A stretch of DNA of 64,000 bases from contig NZ_CP011530.1 of assembly GCF_001605725.1 (NCBI RefSeq), forward strand, positions 4,154,001-4,218,000. The letters run 5' to 3'. This document shows positions 1-7,922 of this stretch, piece by piece; the first letter of the stretch is position 1, and each line of letters begins with the position of its first letter. The notes under the pieces were generated by a model that worked only from the letters and a program-made list of their open reading frames with translations, did not search any database and was not told the origin of the DNA. A program made the translations under genes and the position numbers. This stretch comes from Mycobacteroides immunogenum. Its GTDB lineage: Bacteria; Actinomycetota; Actinomycetes; Mycobacteriales; Mycobacteriaceae.

Positions 1-982
1 TCCCGTCCCGCCAGAGGCGAATGAGCCTGGGAATCAGCAGATTCGGTACCGCGTCCCCCTCCAGAATGCCCGTGATGGTCCTGCCGACCATCTGGCCCGG
101 GTTGAGCGAGAACGGTTGGAGCTGCGTGCCGACGCAACCGCAGACACCTCGCATGGCGAGGGCGTCGACGGCATCGGCCACTACCCGCGGGTTTCCGGTG
201 GTATCGAGAACCGCCTGCACTCCCCCGCGCGCCACGGTCCGAATGCTGCGGGCGACTCCGCCCTCCTCTGCGGTGAGTACATGTGTGGCACCCAGCTTCT
301 CGGCAAGTGCGAGCCTCTCGGGTCGTTTATCGACGGCCACAATGGTCGATGCTCCCGCAACCTTTGCGGCCATGACGGCGGCCAGACCCACGGCGCCGGC
401 GCCATAGATGGCGACACTCGAACCTGGCTCGACCGCGAGCACGTTGAAGACCGAGCCTGCACCGGTGAGGATGCTGCACGACAGCGGGCCGAGAAGGTGG
501 ACGGGCAGATCACTATCGACCTTGATCGCGTTGCCCGCCTTCACCACGGCCACCTCGGCGAACGACGACTGACCGAACCAATTGGCTCCCAATGGATTTC
601 CACCGCCGTCTCGCGCGGTGACCGGACGATCGGCCCGAAAGCCGGACAGATTCCGAACCCAGAAGGTGTCGCAGTAGGCGGGATGTGCACCGCGACAGTT
701 GTGGCAGTGCCCGCAGGAGTCGAAGGAAAGCACCACGGCATCACCGACTGTCAGTCCGGCGACTCCGGCTCCGACGGCCTCCACGACTCCGGCCCCCTCG
801 TGCCCCGGGACAAGGGGCGGGGCGGCAACCGGAGTCCGCGCGAGAAAGTCGGTGTGGCACACGCCGACGCCTGCGATCCGCACCGCCACCTCACCGGGCC
901 CGGGATCGTCGAGGGTGACCTCGTCGAGCGTCAACGGCCCGTCGGCGGACCTCAGCACCGCCGCGATGGTCGTGATACTCAC
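1..982 (-). CDS. Zinc-dependent alcohol dehydrogenase (3' end outside window)
   Basis: Medium-chain, zinc- and NAD-dependent alcohol dehydrogenase of the aryl-alcohol/AdhB type; oxidises an unknown alcohol. Translating the complement from the GTG at 982 gives an open frame to the window edge. Visible are the catalytic-zinc residues (Cys in GVCHTD, then GHE, then Cys in LSCSILTG), the structural-zinc pattern C-x2-C-x2-C-x7-C, and the Rossmann motif GAGAVG followed by an Asp that favours NAD. The start overlaps the stop of the SCP2-like gene as GTGA, so the two are cotranscribed, probably from the operator-bearing promoter at about 1437. The C-terminus is missing. Confidence 0.85.
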   Translation of the reverse strand, partial: MSITTIAAVLRSADGPLTLDEVTLDDPGPGEVAVRIAGVGVCHTDFLARTPVAAPPLVPGHEGAGVVEAVGAGVAGLTVGDAVVLSFDSCGHCHNCRGAHPAYCDTFWVRNLSGFRADRPVTARDGGGNPLGANWFGQSSFAEVAVVKAGNAIKVDSDLPVHLLGPLSCSILTGAGSVFNVLAVEPGSSVAIYGAGAVGLAAVMAAKVAGASTIVAVDKRPERLALAEKLGATHVLTAEEGGVARSIRTVARGGVQAVLDTTGNPRVVADAVDALAMRGVCGCVGTQLQPFSLNPGQMVGRTITGILEGDAVPNLLIPRLIRLWRDG

Positions 983-1392
983 TGCGCGCTCTTCCGGGCG
1001 TCCTTCTCCGCCACCAGCGTCCGGTACAGCGGGAAGACGGGTTTGGCCAACGGAAGCAGGCGCAGCACCTTGCTGACCGGTCCGCGCGCCTTCACCTCAC
1101 CCTTGGCAAGTCCGAGTGCCGCGTTGTATTCGCCCCGCCAGAATTTGTCGGCGTTATCGGCCGACATCCGCAGCAGGATATCGGGCTGCTCGGTGTCATT
1201 CCCACCCTCGATCACCTGGATCTCCGGCTCCGCGAACCGCACGTTCAAGGTGGCCTGCGGATCGGTGAAGTCGAGCCTGACCTTCACGTTGGCGGCACGC
1301 AGTTTCGGCCCTGCCTGCGCATCCTCCTGCGCCAGGCGGAATGCCTGGCCGATGTACCGGTAAACCTCTTGCGAATCGGCAAAATAGCCCAT
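979..1392 (-). CDS. SCP2-like sterol/lipid-binding domain protein
   Basis: A 137-residue single-domain protein resembling the SCP-2 sterol-transfer fold, which binds lipids or acyl-CoA. No catalytic motif is visible. A purine-rich ribosome site (AGAAGGA) lies about 8 bases before the ATG at 1392. It is first in a two-gene unit with the alcohol dehydrogenase (4-base overlap), and an operator copy lies 45-64 bases upstream. The neighbours (acyl-CoA dehydrogenase, alcohol dehydrogenase) suggest a role in breakdown of a hydrophobic compound; this is inference. The family call rests on overall resemblance only. Confidence 0.7.
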   Translation of the reverse strand: MGYFADSQEVYRYIGQAFRLAQEDAQAGPKLRAANVKVRLDFTDPQATLNVRFAEPEIQVIEGGNDTEQPDILLRMSADNADKFWRGEYNAALGLAKGEVKARGPVSKVLRLLPLAKPVFPLYRTLVAEKDARKSAQ

Positions 1393-1436
1393 GCCCGCGG
1401 TCCTTCTGGTTGGGGTGAATTCATCCCAACATACGA

Positions 1437-1456
1437 CTGACCGTCCGTACAGTCAA
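1437..1456. promoter_or_regulatory. TetR-type operator, copy 1
   Basis: The 18-base core TGACCGTCCGTACAGTCA (1438-1455) is an imperfect palindrome with half-sites TTGACYGT around a 4-base centre. The same 18 bases recur at 2306-2323. This copy sits upstream of the SCP2-like/alcohol dehydrogenase unit. Size and symmetry fit a TetR-family repressor; the regulator is not in the window next to it. Confidence 0.7.
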
Positions 1457-1458
1457 GA

Positions 1459-2259
1459 TTAATTCGCCCGAAGTGCTCGGCGCCCAACACCAGGAGGGCC
1501 CGCGAACGCCTGCGCAAAGCCGAGCCAGCGCAACGCGTCGTCGCCCTCCGCCGTCACGTCCAGGTCGTCCCGATGCGCACGTTGGGTGACCAGCAGGCAG
1601 AAGTCCTCGGCGGCCCCCGTCACCCGCTGTGCAGCATCCCCGGGTCCCCATGCCCACAGATCTCCGTCGGGGGCGGTGATCTCCACCCGGAAGGCCTCGG
1701 CGGGCGGCGCGAGGTTGTTGATCAAGAATGCGAAGTCACGGGTGCGATACCCGAGGTTGGCGATATGCCGAAGCCCCGAACCCGCAGGCCGTCTCACCCC
1801 CAGGGCATCGGCGACATCGCGCCCATGCGCCCAGGTCTCCATCAGCCGGGCTGTCGCCATGGAGGTAGGGCTCATGGGTGGCCCGAACCACGGAATCTTC
1901 TGCCCCACCGGATACCCCCGAAGCGCCTCGGCAAGTTCTGCGCGCTGGGCAAGCCACTTCGCCAGCAGCTGTTCCCTCGGCCTGTTGGCCGCGTCCGCGG
2001 TCTGGCGTTCGATGACACCGATCGGATCCACCAATGCCTCGGCCACGTACTCGGCGAAGACATCCGGTGCGCGAATGGACAACAACACGCCATGGTCCCC
2101 AGCCTCGAGATGGGCGATTTGATGGGCGATGTTCCAGCCGACCGCCGGCGTCGGAAGCGCCCATTGGTCCGAGGTCATCGGCGTTATAAGCGCCTTCAGA
2201 TCCTCCGTCTCCATCTGCAGGTCGCTAAGAACCGCATCGAGGTCACTCGCCGTTGCCAT
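1459..2259 (-). CDS. TIGR03084-like DinB/mycothiol-dependent isomerase-fold protein
   Basis: A 266-residue protein of the mycothiol maleylpyruvate isomerase/DinB superfamily, close to the actinobacterial family TIGR03084. The N-terminal four-helix part keeps the metal ligands of this fold: His at 46/50 (WNIAHQIAH) and the pair Glu141-x3-His145 (ETWAH). The C-terminal part resembles the SCP2-like tail of these enzymes. Members use or remove mycothiol or act as metal-dependent transferases; the substrate here is unknown. A strong GGGAGGG ribosome site precedes the ATG at 2259. It diverges from the acyl-CoA dehydrogenase, and the operator at 2305 can control both. Confidence 0.75.
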   Translation of the reverse strand: MATASDLDAVLSDLQMETEDLKALITPMTSDQWALPTPAVGWNIAHQIAHLEAGDHGVLLSIRAPDVFAEYVAEALVDPIGVIERQTADAANRPREQLLAKWLAQRAELAEALRGYPVGQKIPWFGPPMSPTSMATARLMETWAHGRDVADALGVRRPAGSGLRHIANLGYRTRDFAFLINNLAPPAEAFRVEITAPDGDLWAWGPGDAAQRVTGAAEDFCLLVTQRAHRDDLDVTAEGDDALRWLGFAQAFAGPPGVGRRALRAN

Positions 2260-2304
2260 GTTCAGGCCCTCCCGCTCCGGAGCGTGTGATCGCCAAAGCT
2301 ATAT

Positions 2305-2324
2305 TTGACCGTCCGTACAGTCAA
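2305..2324. promoter_or_regulatory. TetR-type operator, copy 2
   Basis: TTGACCGTCCGTACAGTCAA, identical over 18 bases to the copy at 1438-1455. It lies in the 111-bp divergent region between the DinB-fold gene and the acyl-CoA dehydrogenase, so one repressor could control both and the downstream SCP2-like unit. Confidence 0.75.
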
Positions 2325-2370
2325 ATGCCATGATCGGTGGACCTCACCGCGCCAGACCGAGAGGAACCAG

Positions 2371-3555
2371 ATGACTGCCGTTCTCAAGCCCAATTTCGAC
2401 AGCGCGAGAAGGCATTTCCTTTTCACCGAGGATCACGAAGCCCTACGTCGATCCATCCGCGGATTCCTCGAACGCGAATTTGTCCCCCACAACCAAGAGT
2501 GGGAGGAGAACACCTTCCCCGATAGCGTCTTCACCGCGATGGGCAAGGCGGGATTCCTCGGGATCAACGTGCCGGCAACATACGGCGGACAGGGCGGAGA
2601 TTATTACAGCGCACTGGTGCTGACCGAGGAACTCTCGCGGGCGTGCCCCGTCGGCGTGAGTACCGGGATCGGCGTCAACACCTCACTGGTGATGCCGGTG
2701 CTCAACGCACTCGGCACCGACGAACAGAAGCAGCAGTTTCTGCCGCGCGCCTGTGCCGGCACCGTCATCTTCGCGCTGGGCATCACCGAACCCGAAGGCG
2801 GATCGGATGTCGCCTCCATCCGGACCCGCGCCGTACGTGAGGAATCCACCGGCGACTACCTCATCACCGGATCCAAGATGTTCATCTCCAACGGTATTCG
2901 CGCCCACTACATCCTGCTGTTGACCAAGACCGATCCCGACGCGGGACACCACGGATTCACCCTCTTCCTCGTCGATCTGTCACTGCCGGGAGTCACCAAG
3001 GCGCGTGCGCTCTCGAAGATGGGGTTGCGGTCCTCCGATACCGGCCTGCTCAGCTTCGATGGCGTGCGGGTGCCCGCCACCGCGGTGGTCGGCGAGGTAG
3101 GCAAAGGTTTCTTCCACATCATGTCTGAACTACAAGCGGAGCGCCTCGTGATGGCCGCGGGCGCAGTGGCCGCCGCCCAGGCAATGTTCGACAAGACATT
3201 GCGCTATTCCTCGGAGCGCAAGGCATTCGGAAAACCGATCGGGAAATTCCAGGCGCTGCGCCACAAGTTCGCCCAGATGTCCACCGAAATCGACGCGGCG
3301 CGCCAGCTCACGTATGCGACCGTGCTGCGATTCGCCAACGGCGAGTATCCGGTCCGCGAGATCTCGCAGGCAAAATTGTTCGCCAGCCAGGTCACGTGGA
3401 GAGTCGCCGACGAATGCCTGCAGATACACGGCGGCGCGGGAGTCATGACCGAATACGAAATCGAACGGATGTGGCGCGACGCCCGCATCAATCGCATCGG
3501 TGGCGGTACCGACGAGATCTGCCTGGATCTCATCGGAAAGAGCTACGGGCTCTAG
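2371..3555 (+). CDS. Acyl-CoA dehydrogenase
   Basis: A 394-residue FAD-dependent acyl-CoA dehydrogenase that introduces an alpha-beta double bond into an acyl-CoA. The family signatures ALGITEPEGGSDVAS (135-149) and the C-terminal QIHGGAGVMTEYEIERMWRD are clear. The usual C-terminal catalytic Glu position reads IGGGTDEI; a Glu at about 257 (AERLVMAAG) matches the helix-G base of isovaleryl-CoA and long-chain enzymes, suggesting a branched or long substrate (inference). The ATG at 2371 is chosen because GAGG lies 7 bases before it and the operator ends 46 bases upstream. The longer frame from 2305 would translate the operator. It ends tail-to-tail with the HxlR gene. Confidence 0.92.
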   Translation: MTAVLKPNFDSARRHFLFTEDHEALRRSIRGFLEREFVPHNQEWEENTFPDSVFTAMGKAGFLGINVPATYGGQGGDYYSALVLTEELSRACPVGVSTGIGVNTSLVMPVLNALGTDEQKQQFLPRACAGTVIFALGITEPEGGSDVASIRTRAVREESTGDYLITGSKMFISNGIRAHYILLLTKTDPDAGHHGFTLFLVDLSLPGVTKARALSKMGLRSSDTGLLSFDGVRVPATAVVGEVGKGFFHIMSELQAERLVMAAGAVAAAQAMFDKTLRYSSERKAFGKPIGKFQALRHKFAQMSTEIDAARQLTYATVLRFANGEYPVREISQAKLFASQVTWRVADECLQIHGGAGVMTEYEIERMWRDARINRIGGGTDEICLDLIGKSYGL

Positions 3556-3899
3556 CTGAGGCAGTTTCGGTCGAGCAGTTCGGCGCGGTTCCGGTCGCCC
3601 CACTTCTCTAGCGGCTCCAAGGCGGCGCTCAAATCCTTGCCGAGCTCCGTCAGGGAGTACTCGACGCGCGGCGGAATCTCCGGATAAAGCTCGCGGTGCA
3701 CGATGCCGCTCGCCTCCATCTGCCGCAGGTTCTCCGAGAGCACCTTCTCGCTCACGCCGTCGAGTTTGCGCCGGATCTCGCCGAAGCGCACCGGCCCGTC
3801 GGCCAACACCCACATCAGGTGCAGCTTCCACTTGCCGCCCACGGCGTCGATGGCCAACGACATTCCGCAGAGATGATCTGTGCCACTACTCGCGGTCAT
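3552..3899 (-). CDS. HxlR-family transcriptional regulator
   Basis: A 115-residue winged-helix regulator. It carries the family pattern: an N-terminal Cys (residue 11, HLCGM) followed by AIDAVGGKWKLHLMWVL, the DNA-reading GVSEKVLSENLRQMEASGI and the wing PPRVEYSLTELG. Relatives such as YodB/HypR sense quinones or oxidants through the same Cys. The ATG at 3899 is preferred because AGGAGG lies just upstream; the in-frame start at 3947 has no such site. It diverges from an imine-reductase-like gene across 137 bp, the usual layout for an HxlR regulator and its target oxidoreductase. Confidence 0.88.
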   Translation of the reverse strand: MTASSGTDHLCGMSLAIDAVGGKWKLHLMWVLADGPVRFGEIRRKLDGVSEKVLSENLRQMEASGIVHRELYPEIPPRVEYSLTELGKDLSAALEPLEKWGDRNRAELLDRNCLS

Positions 3900-4036
3900 G
3901 GCGGCCTCCTGACGATATTTCCAACCTCGCGGTAAGTGACCCACCACAAAGTGCGTTCTAGCGCGATCCTACCGACGCGGACACTATGGGCCCCGGGGAA
4001 TCCACCGAAGAACATTCAATCCGAAAGGGAGACAAG

Positions 4037-4897
4037 ATGTCTGAGGCACAAACCGTGAGCGTGATCGGGCTGGGCCCGATGGGTCAGGCCACCGTGAAAT
4101 CGCTCCTCAAGGCCGGATACAGAGTCACCGTGTGGAATCGCAGCTCCGGCAAGGCCGACGCGATGGTGGAGCTCGGCGCACGAAAGGCGTCGAATGTCGC
4201 CGAGGCACTCGATGCCGGAGCGGTGACGCTCCTCAGCCTTACTCACTACGCGGCGATGTACGACGTGCTGAGCCAGGCCGCACTCGACGGCAAGACCATC
4301 ATCAACTTGTCTTCCGACTCGCCAGAGAAGGCCCGCGCGGGCGCGGCCTGGGTCACCGCGCGCGGCGCCGCATTCGTATCGGCCGGATACATGTCTCAGG
4401 GGGACGACATCTCGCATCCGCTGTCGTACCTCCTCGTCAGCGGACCACATCAGCTCGTGACGGCCCACGAAGAACTACTCAACGCGCTGAGCCCGGTGCA
4501 CTACGTCGGACCCGACTACGGCTTCTCGCAGGTGTACTACCAAGCGGGGCTGACCCTGCTACATCCCGTCATGCTGTCCTTCGAACAGGCACTGGCCATG
4601 GTGGAACGCTCCGGTGGCGACACCGAGCGCTACGTCGGATACGCGGTGAAATTCATGGATTCGATGAAGGAATTCCTCGTACAGTTCGCCGCGGCGGCCA
4701 AGATCGGCGGCGTCGAGGACGTCGCCATGCTCAAAATGATGGACGCCGGAGCCCAGCACATCATCGACGCCAGCGAGGAAGTCGGCGTCGATGCCACACT
4801 TTCCCATGCCGCACAATCGATGTGGCGGCGAGCTATCGATGCCAGCGATGAACGCGGTGAAATCGTGAGCAGCTACCGGCTGATCCGCGGCGACTGA
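4037..4897 (+). CDS. NADPH-dependent beta-HAD/imine-reductase-like oxidoreductase
   Basis: A 286-residue protein with an N-terminal Rossmann fold (GLGPMG at 11-16, VWNRS at 32-36, typical of NADPH use) and the helical C-terminal domain of imine reductases. The Lys that serves beta-hydroxyacid dehydrogenases is replaced by Tyr in the segment around 167-168 (QVYYQAG), as in the Tyr-type imine reductases. Reaction and substrate are therefore probably C=N reduction, not proven. The start follows the ribosome site AAAGGGAGA. It is likely controlled by the divergent HxlR regulator. Its 3' end overlaps the next, convergent gene by 25 bases. Confidence 0.85.
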   Translation: MSEAQTVSVIGLGPMGQATVKSLLKAGYRVTVWNRSSGKADAMVELGARKASNVAEALDAGAVTLLSLTHYAAMYDVLSQAALDGKTIINLSSDSPEKARAGAAWVTARGAAFVSAGYMSQGDDISHPLSYLLVSGPHQLVTAHEELLNALSPVHYVGPDYGFSQVYYQAGLTLLHPVMLSFEQALAMVERSGGDTERYVGYAVKFMDSMKEFLVQFAAAAKIGGVEDVAMLKMMDAGAQHIIDASEEVGVDATLSHAAQSMWRRAIDASDERGEIVSSYRLIRGD

Positions 4898-6390
4898 TCA
4901 GGCGACGCGGTGAGGTATGCCCTCGACAAGGCGAGGGCAACCACGGTCACCACCACCAACACATACACGGGTAGCAAGTGCTCGAAATGCGTGTAACCAA
5001 TGGAGAAGTGAACCGCCAAGACCGGCACGGTGCCGAACGCACACCCCAGCAGCAGCGACCACCACACCCAGCGCTCACCGCGGCGCCAGCCCCACATGCT
5101 GATCAGCAGTACCGCCAGCCCGGCCCCCATCAGCGCTCCACCGAAACCTGCGCGGTCATGGGCGATGAACGGCAACAGATGTTGATTGGCGGCACGCAGC
5201 TGCGATGACCCGGTGCCCAGGAAATCCAGGTCGGTGGGAACAAAGACAGTTGTCAGCCCGACCGTCGAAATCACCGCTCCGGCAACGAACAGGCCTCCAC
5301 CTACCGCAATCATCAGCAGCTGTCCCCACAACGCACGTCGCCGTTGCGATTCCGGCCCCTCGACAATGGGTGGCCAATGCGCCGCCGAGGGCGCCCGCCA
5401 GACCGCGAGTATGAGCATGGGAAAAAGCGTGACCACCACGAGCGTGTGCAACGGCTCAAGGAATCCCGTCACCAGGAAATAGAAGTACGTCAGGAACGCG
5501 ACCAGCCCGGAGATCAACAGCGCATTGCGGGCCCATCGGTGCCCTCCCCTGATTCCGCCCCAGGCCAGCCCCAGGTACAGAATCCCGATCCCAATCATGT
5601 TGCCCGCCATGGTGAGCCGATCATGCTGGAGAAATCCGACCAGATGATGGTTCACGCCATGTAAGTCATGCACGGACAGGCCCAGATAGTCGCGGTCATA
5701 CCACAACAACACCGGCCCCAATGCGATCACCGCCGCACCGATGCCCGCCACGATCAGGCCCAGCCCGACCAGCGCACCCCATACCCAGGCCGGCCAGCCG
5801 CGCGGATCGAACCCGATATCGCGCAATGTCTTTGGTGGTGTGGTCGGAGCAGCGGCTTCGATCACCCGGTTGAACCAGCCTGGTCCGGCATCGATCAGCA
5901 CCGCCGGTGTGGCGAGCACCGTCGCGGACGGATCAGCCAGTGCGCCGACGGCTGCCTCGATCGAGGGTTCGGCGAGCCGGATCACCCCGGCGTCGCCGGC
6001 CACGGATACCGCGTCGACATACGGTGTCACCGCCGCGGCCGCCTCCGCGGTGTCGGCCACCGCGATCACCCGGCACCGGCGATCGGCCGTCGCCGCACGC
6101 ACGGTCTGCACATCGTCGATACTCACCGGACCGATCTCGACCACTCCCGCGCCCTGCACCGGCAACACCGCCACGGCCTCGCGCGCGATCGAAGGTGGAA
6201 CCGTGGCCCCGAACCGACCCTGCCATTGCGGGGGAACCGGTGCGTGATCGAACACCCGGGGAATCCAGCGCCTACCGCCGGCACGTGTTACCAGCGCCGC
6301 CAGCACCTTCATCGCCCACACCTGCGTCCGGTGCTCGCCCAGAACCGACGAGGCAATGGGGCGCAGCGGGTGATATGTCCAATCCGGCAT
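4873..6390 (-). CDS. Membrane protein with DHODH-like N-terminal remnant
   Basis: About 505 residues. The first ~190 (PDWTYHPLRPIASSVLG..., RWIPRVFDH, VLPVQGAGVVEIGPVS) resemble the start of class 2 dihydroorotate dehydrogenase, but the FMN- and orotate-binding motifs cannot be found. After a Pro-rich joint come about eight hydrophobic helices, beginning near GWPAWVWGALVGLGLIVAG. There is no recognisable transport motif. The ATG at 6390 is chosen because the conserved block starts there. Function is unknown; a degenerate enzyme domain attached to a membrane part is the most that can be said. Confidence 0.72.
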   Translation of the reverse strand: MPDWTYHPLRPIASSVLGEHRTQVWAMKVLAALVTRAGGRRWIPRVFDHAPVPPQWQGRFGATVPPSIAREAVAVLPVQGAGVVEIGPVSIDDVQTVRAATADRRCRVIAVADTAEAAAAVTPYVDAVSVAGDAGVIRLAEPSIEAAVGALADPSATVLATPAVLIDAGPGWFNRVIEAAAPTTPPKTLRDIGFDPRGWPAWVWGALVGLGLIVAGIGAAVIALGPVLLWYDRDYLGLSVHDLHGVNHHLVGFLQHDRLTMAGNMIGIGILYLGLAWGGIRGGHRWARNALLISGLVAFLTYFYFLVTGFLEPLHTLVVVTLFPMLILAVWRAPSAAHWPPIVEGPESQRRRALWGQLLMIAVGGGLFVAGAVISTVGLTTVFVPTDLDFLGTGSSQLRAANQHLLPFIAHDRAGFGGALMGAGLAVLLISMWGWRRGERWVWWSLLLGCAFGTVPVLAVHFSIGYTHFEHLLPVYVLVVVTVVALALSRAYLTASPDQSPRISR

Positions 6391-6477
6391 TGGCGAATTC
6401 TCGCACCGCGACCAGCAACGCACCGCCGATCCGAACGCGGTATCCGGCTCGATGAGCCGACTGCCCGCGAACGCGAC

Positions 6478-6483
6478 TAGTCT
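6478..6483 (+). promoter_or_regulatory. -10 box of leaderless sseA promoter
   Basis: TAGTCT ends six bases before the GTG start of sseA, the spacing seen at many starts in this window, so the transcript should begin at or next to the start codon. Confidence 0.55.
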
Positions 6484-6489
6484 CAAAGG

Positions 6490-7395
6490 GTGACCCTCCC
6501 GGCCGACCCCAGCCCCGAATTCGCCGCCTACGCCCATCCCGAACGCCTCGTCTCCGCCGACTGGCTCTCGGGACACCTGGGCACCCCCGGACTGTCCATC
6601 GTGGAGTCCGATGAGGATGTCCTTCTCTACGACATTGGGCACGTACCCGGCGCGGTGAAGATCGACTGGCACGTCGACCTGAACGATGGCACGGTCCGCG
6701 ACTACATCGACGGCGTCCAGTTCGCAGAACTGATGAATCGCAAGGGAATCCGTCGCGAGGACACCGTCGTCATCTACGGCGACAAGTCCAACTGGTGGGC
6801 GGCATACGCGCTGTGGGTGTTCACCTTGTTCGGGCACCCCGACGTCCGGTTGCTGGACGGCGGGCGTGACCTCTGGATTTCCGAGGGCCGCGACACCACG
6901 CTCGATGTCCCGAGCAAGTACACCGAGGGATATCCCGTGGTGGAGCGCAACGACGCCCCCATCCGCGCCTACGCCGATGACGTGCTGGCCCATCTCGGCC
7001 GCGGTCCGCTGGTGGATGTGCGTTCACCTGCGGAGTACACCGGCGAACGCACGCACATGCCCGACTACCCGGAAGAGGGTGCGCTGCGCGGCGGACACAT
7101 CCCCACCGCCGTCTCGATCCCCTGGGCCAAGGCCGCTGCCGAAGACAGCCGGTTCCGCCGCCGCGGTGAACTTGACGAGATCTACGGTGACGTCATCGCC
7201 GCGGACGGCGACATCGTCGCGTACTGCCGCATCGGCGAGCGTTCCAGCCACACCTGGTTTGTCCTGACCCATCTGTTGGGTGTCGAAGGTGTCCGTAATT
7301 ACGACGGGTCCTGGACCGAATGGGGCAACCGGGTACGGACCCCGATCGTCAAGGGCGACAAGCCCGGCGCCGTGCCCTCCACACTGACACCGTGA
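6490..7395 (+). CDS. sseA: Thiosulfate sulfurtransferase (tandem rhodanese)
   Basis: A 301-residue two-domain rhodanese that moves sulfane sulfur from thiosulfate or a persulfide to an acceptor. The C-terminal domain has the active Cys246 in the loop CRIGERS; the N-terminal domain has lost its Cys (loop GDKSNWW), normal for the family. It opens a likely operon: the SufE-like gene begins inside its stop codon (GTGA) and accA3 follows. Same order as M. tuberculosis Rv3283-Rv3285. Confidence 0.93.
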   Translation: MTLPADPSPEFAAYAHPERLVSADWLSGHLGTPGLSIVESDEDVLLYDIGHVPGAVKIDWHVDLNDGTVRDYIDGVQFAELMNRKGIRREDTVVIYGDKSNWWAAYALWVFTLFGHPDVRLLDGGRDLWISEGRDTTLDVPSKYTEGYPVVERNDAPIRAYADDVLAHLGRGPLVDVRSPAEYTGERTHMPDYPEEGALRGGHIPTAVSIPWAKAAAEDSRFRRRGELDEIYGDVIAADGDIVAYCRIGERSSHTWFVLTHLLGVEGVRNYDGSWTEWGNRVRTPIVKGDKPGAVPSTLTP

Positions 7396-7802
7396 CGCTG
7401 CCCGCCGCGCTCGCCGAGATCGTCGCCGACTTCAAGGCCGTCGACGGGCAGGACAAGTTGCAGCTGCTGCTGGAGTTCTCCAGCGAATTGCCCGAGTTGC
7501 CATCACATTTAGAGCAGGCGGCGATGGAGCCGGTGCCGGAGTGTCAGTCACCGTTGTTCCTGGACGTCGATGCCAGTGACCGCGACGAGGTCCGGCTGTA
7601 CTTCAGCGCACCCGCCGAGGCCCCGACGACGCGTGGCTTCGCCTCGATCTTGCAGCAGGGGCTCGACGGTCAACCGGCCGACACAATTCTGGCGGTGCCC
7701 GACGACTTCTATACCGATCTCGGATTGGCGGACTTGATCAGCCCGCTACGGCTGCGTGGGATGTCGGCGATGTTGACCCGAATCAAGCGGAGACTGTCCT
7801 GA
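7392..7802 (+). CDS. SufE-like sulfur acceptor protein
   Basis: A 136-residue SufE-family protein (Rv3284 counterpart). SufE proteins accept persulfide sulfur from a desulfurase or sulfurtransferase. Cys51 in [11 protein letters not shown] falls in the position of the family's persulfide-carrying cysteine. The GTG at 7392 shares four bases with the sseA stop; an upstream in-frame ATG at 7320 lies inside sseA and is rejected. Pairing with a rhodanese suggests SseA hands sulfur to this protein (inference). Confidence 0.88.
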   Translation: MTLPAALAEIVADFKAVDGQDKLQLLLEFSSELPELPSHLEQAAMEPVPECQSPLFLDVDASDRDEVRLYFSAPAEAPTTRGFASILQQGLDGQPADTILAVPDDFYTDLGLADLISPLRLRGMSAMLTRIKRRLS

Positions 7803-7922
7803 AGCTACTCATCAGTAAGTAAAAACAGGGGCGGCACACCCCATCCCGGATGTGTGTTTGACGCCACGGATGCATAAACTCACTGCCGAGACTTTAAGAA
7901 AGCACTAAAACCAGGAGGCCAG
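7803..7922 (+). promoter_or_regulatory. Intergenic region upstream of accA3
   Basis: 120 bases, less GC-rich than the flanking genes. It holds a possible extended -10 (TGCATAAACT at 7871-7880) and the ribosome site AGGAGG just before the accA3 GTG. No inverted repeat stands out. This suggests accA3 can be transcribed separately from sseA. Confidence 0.4.

Noticed and set aside
116..1363. Long plus-strand open frame of about 415 codons
   Set aside because: It is antisense to the alcohol dehydrogenase and SCP2-like genes, which show full family motifs; its Arg/Gly/His-rich translation matches nothing.
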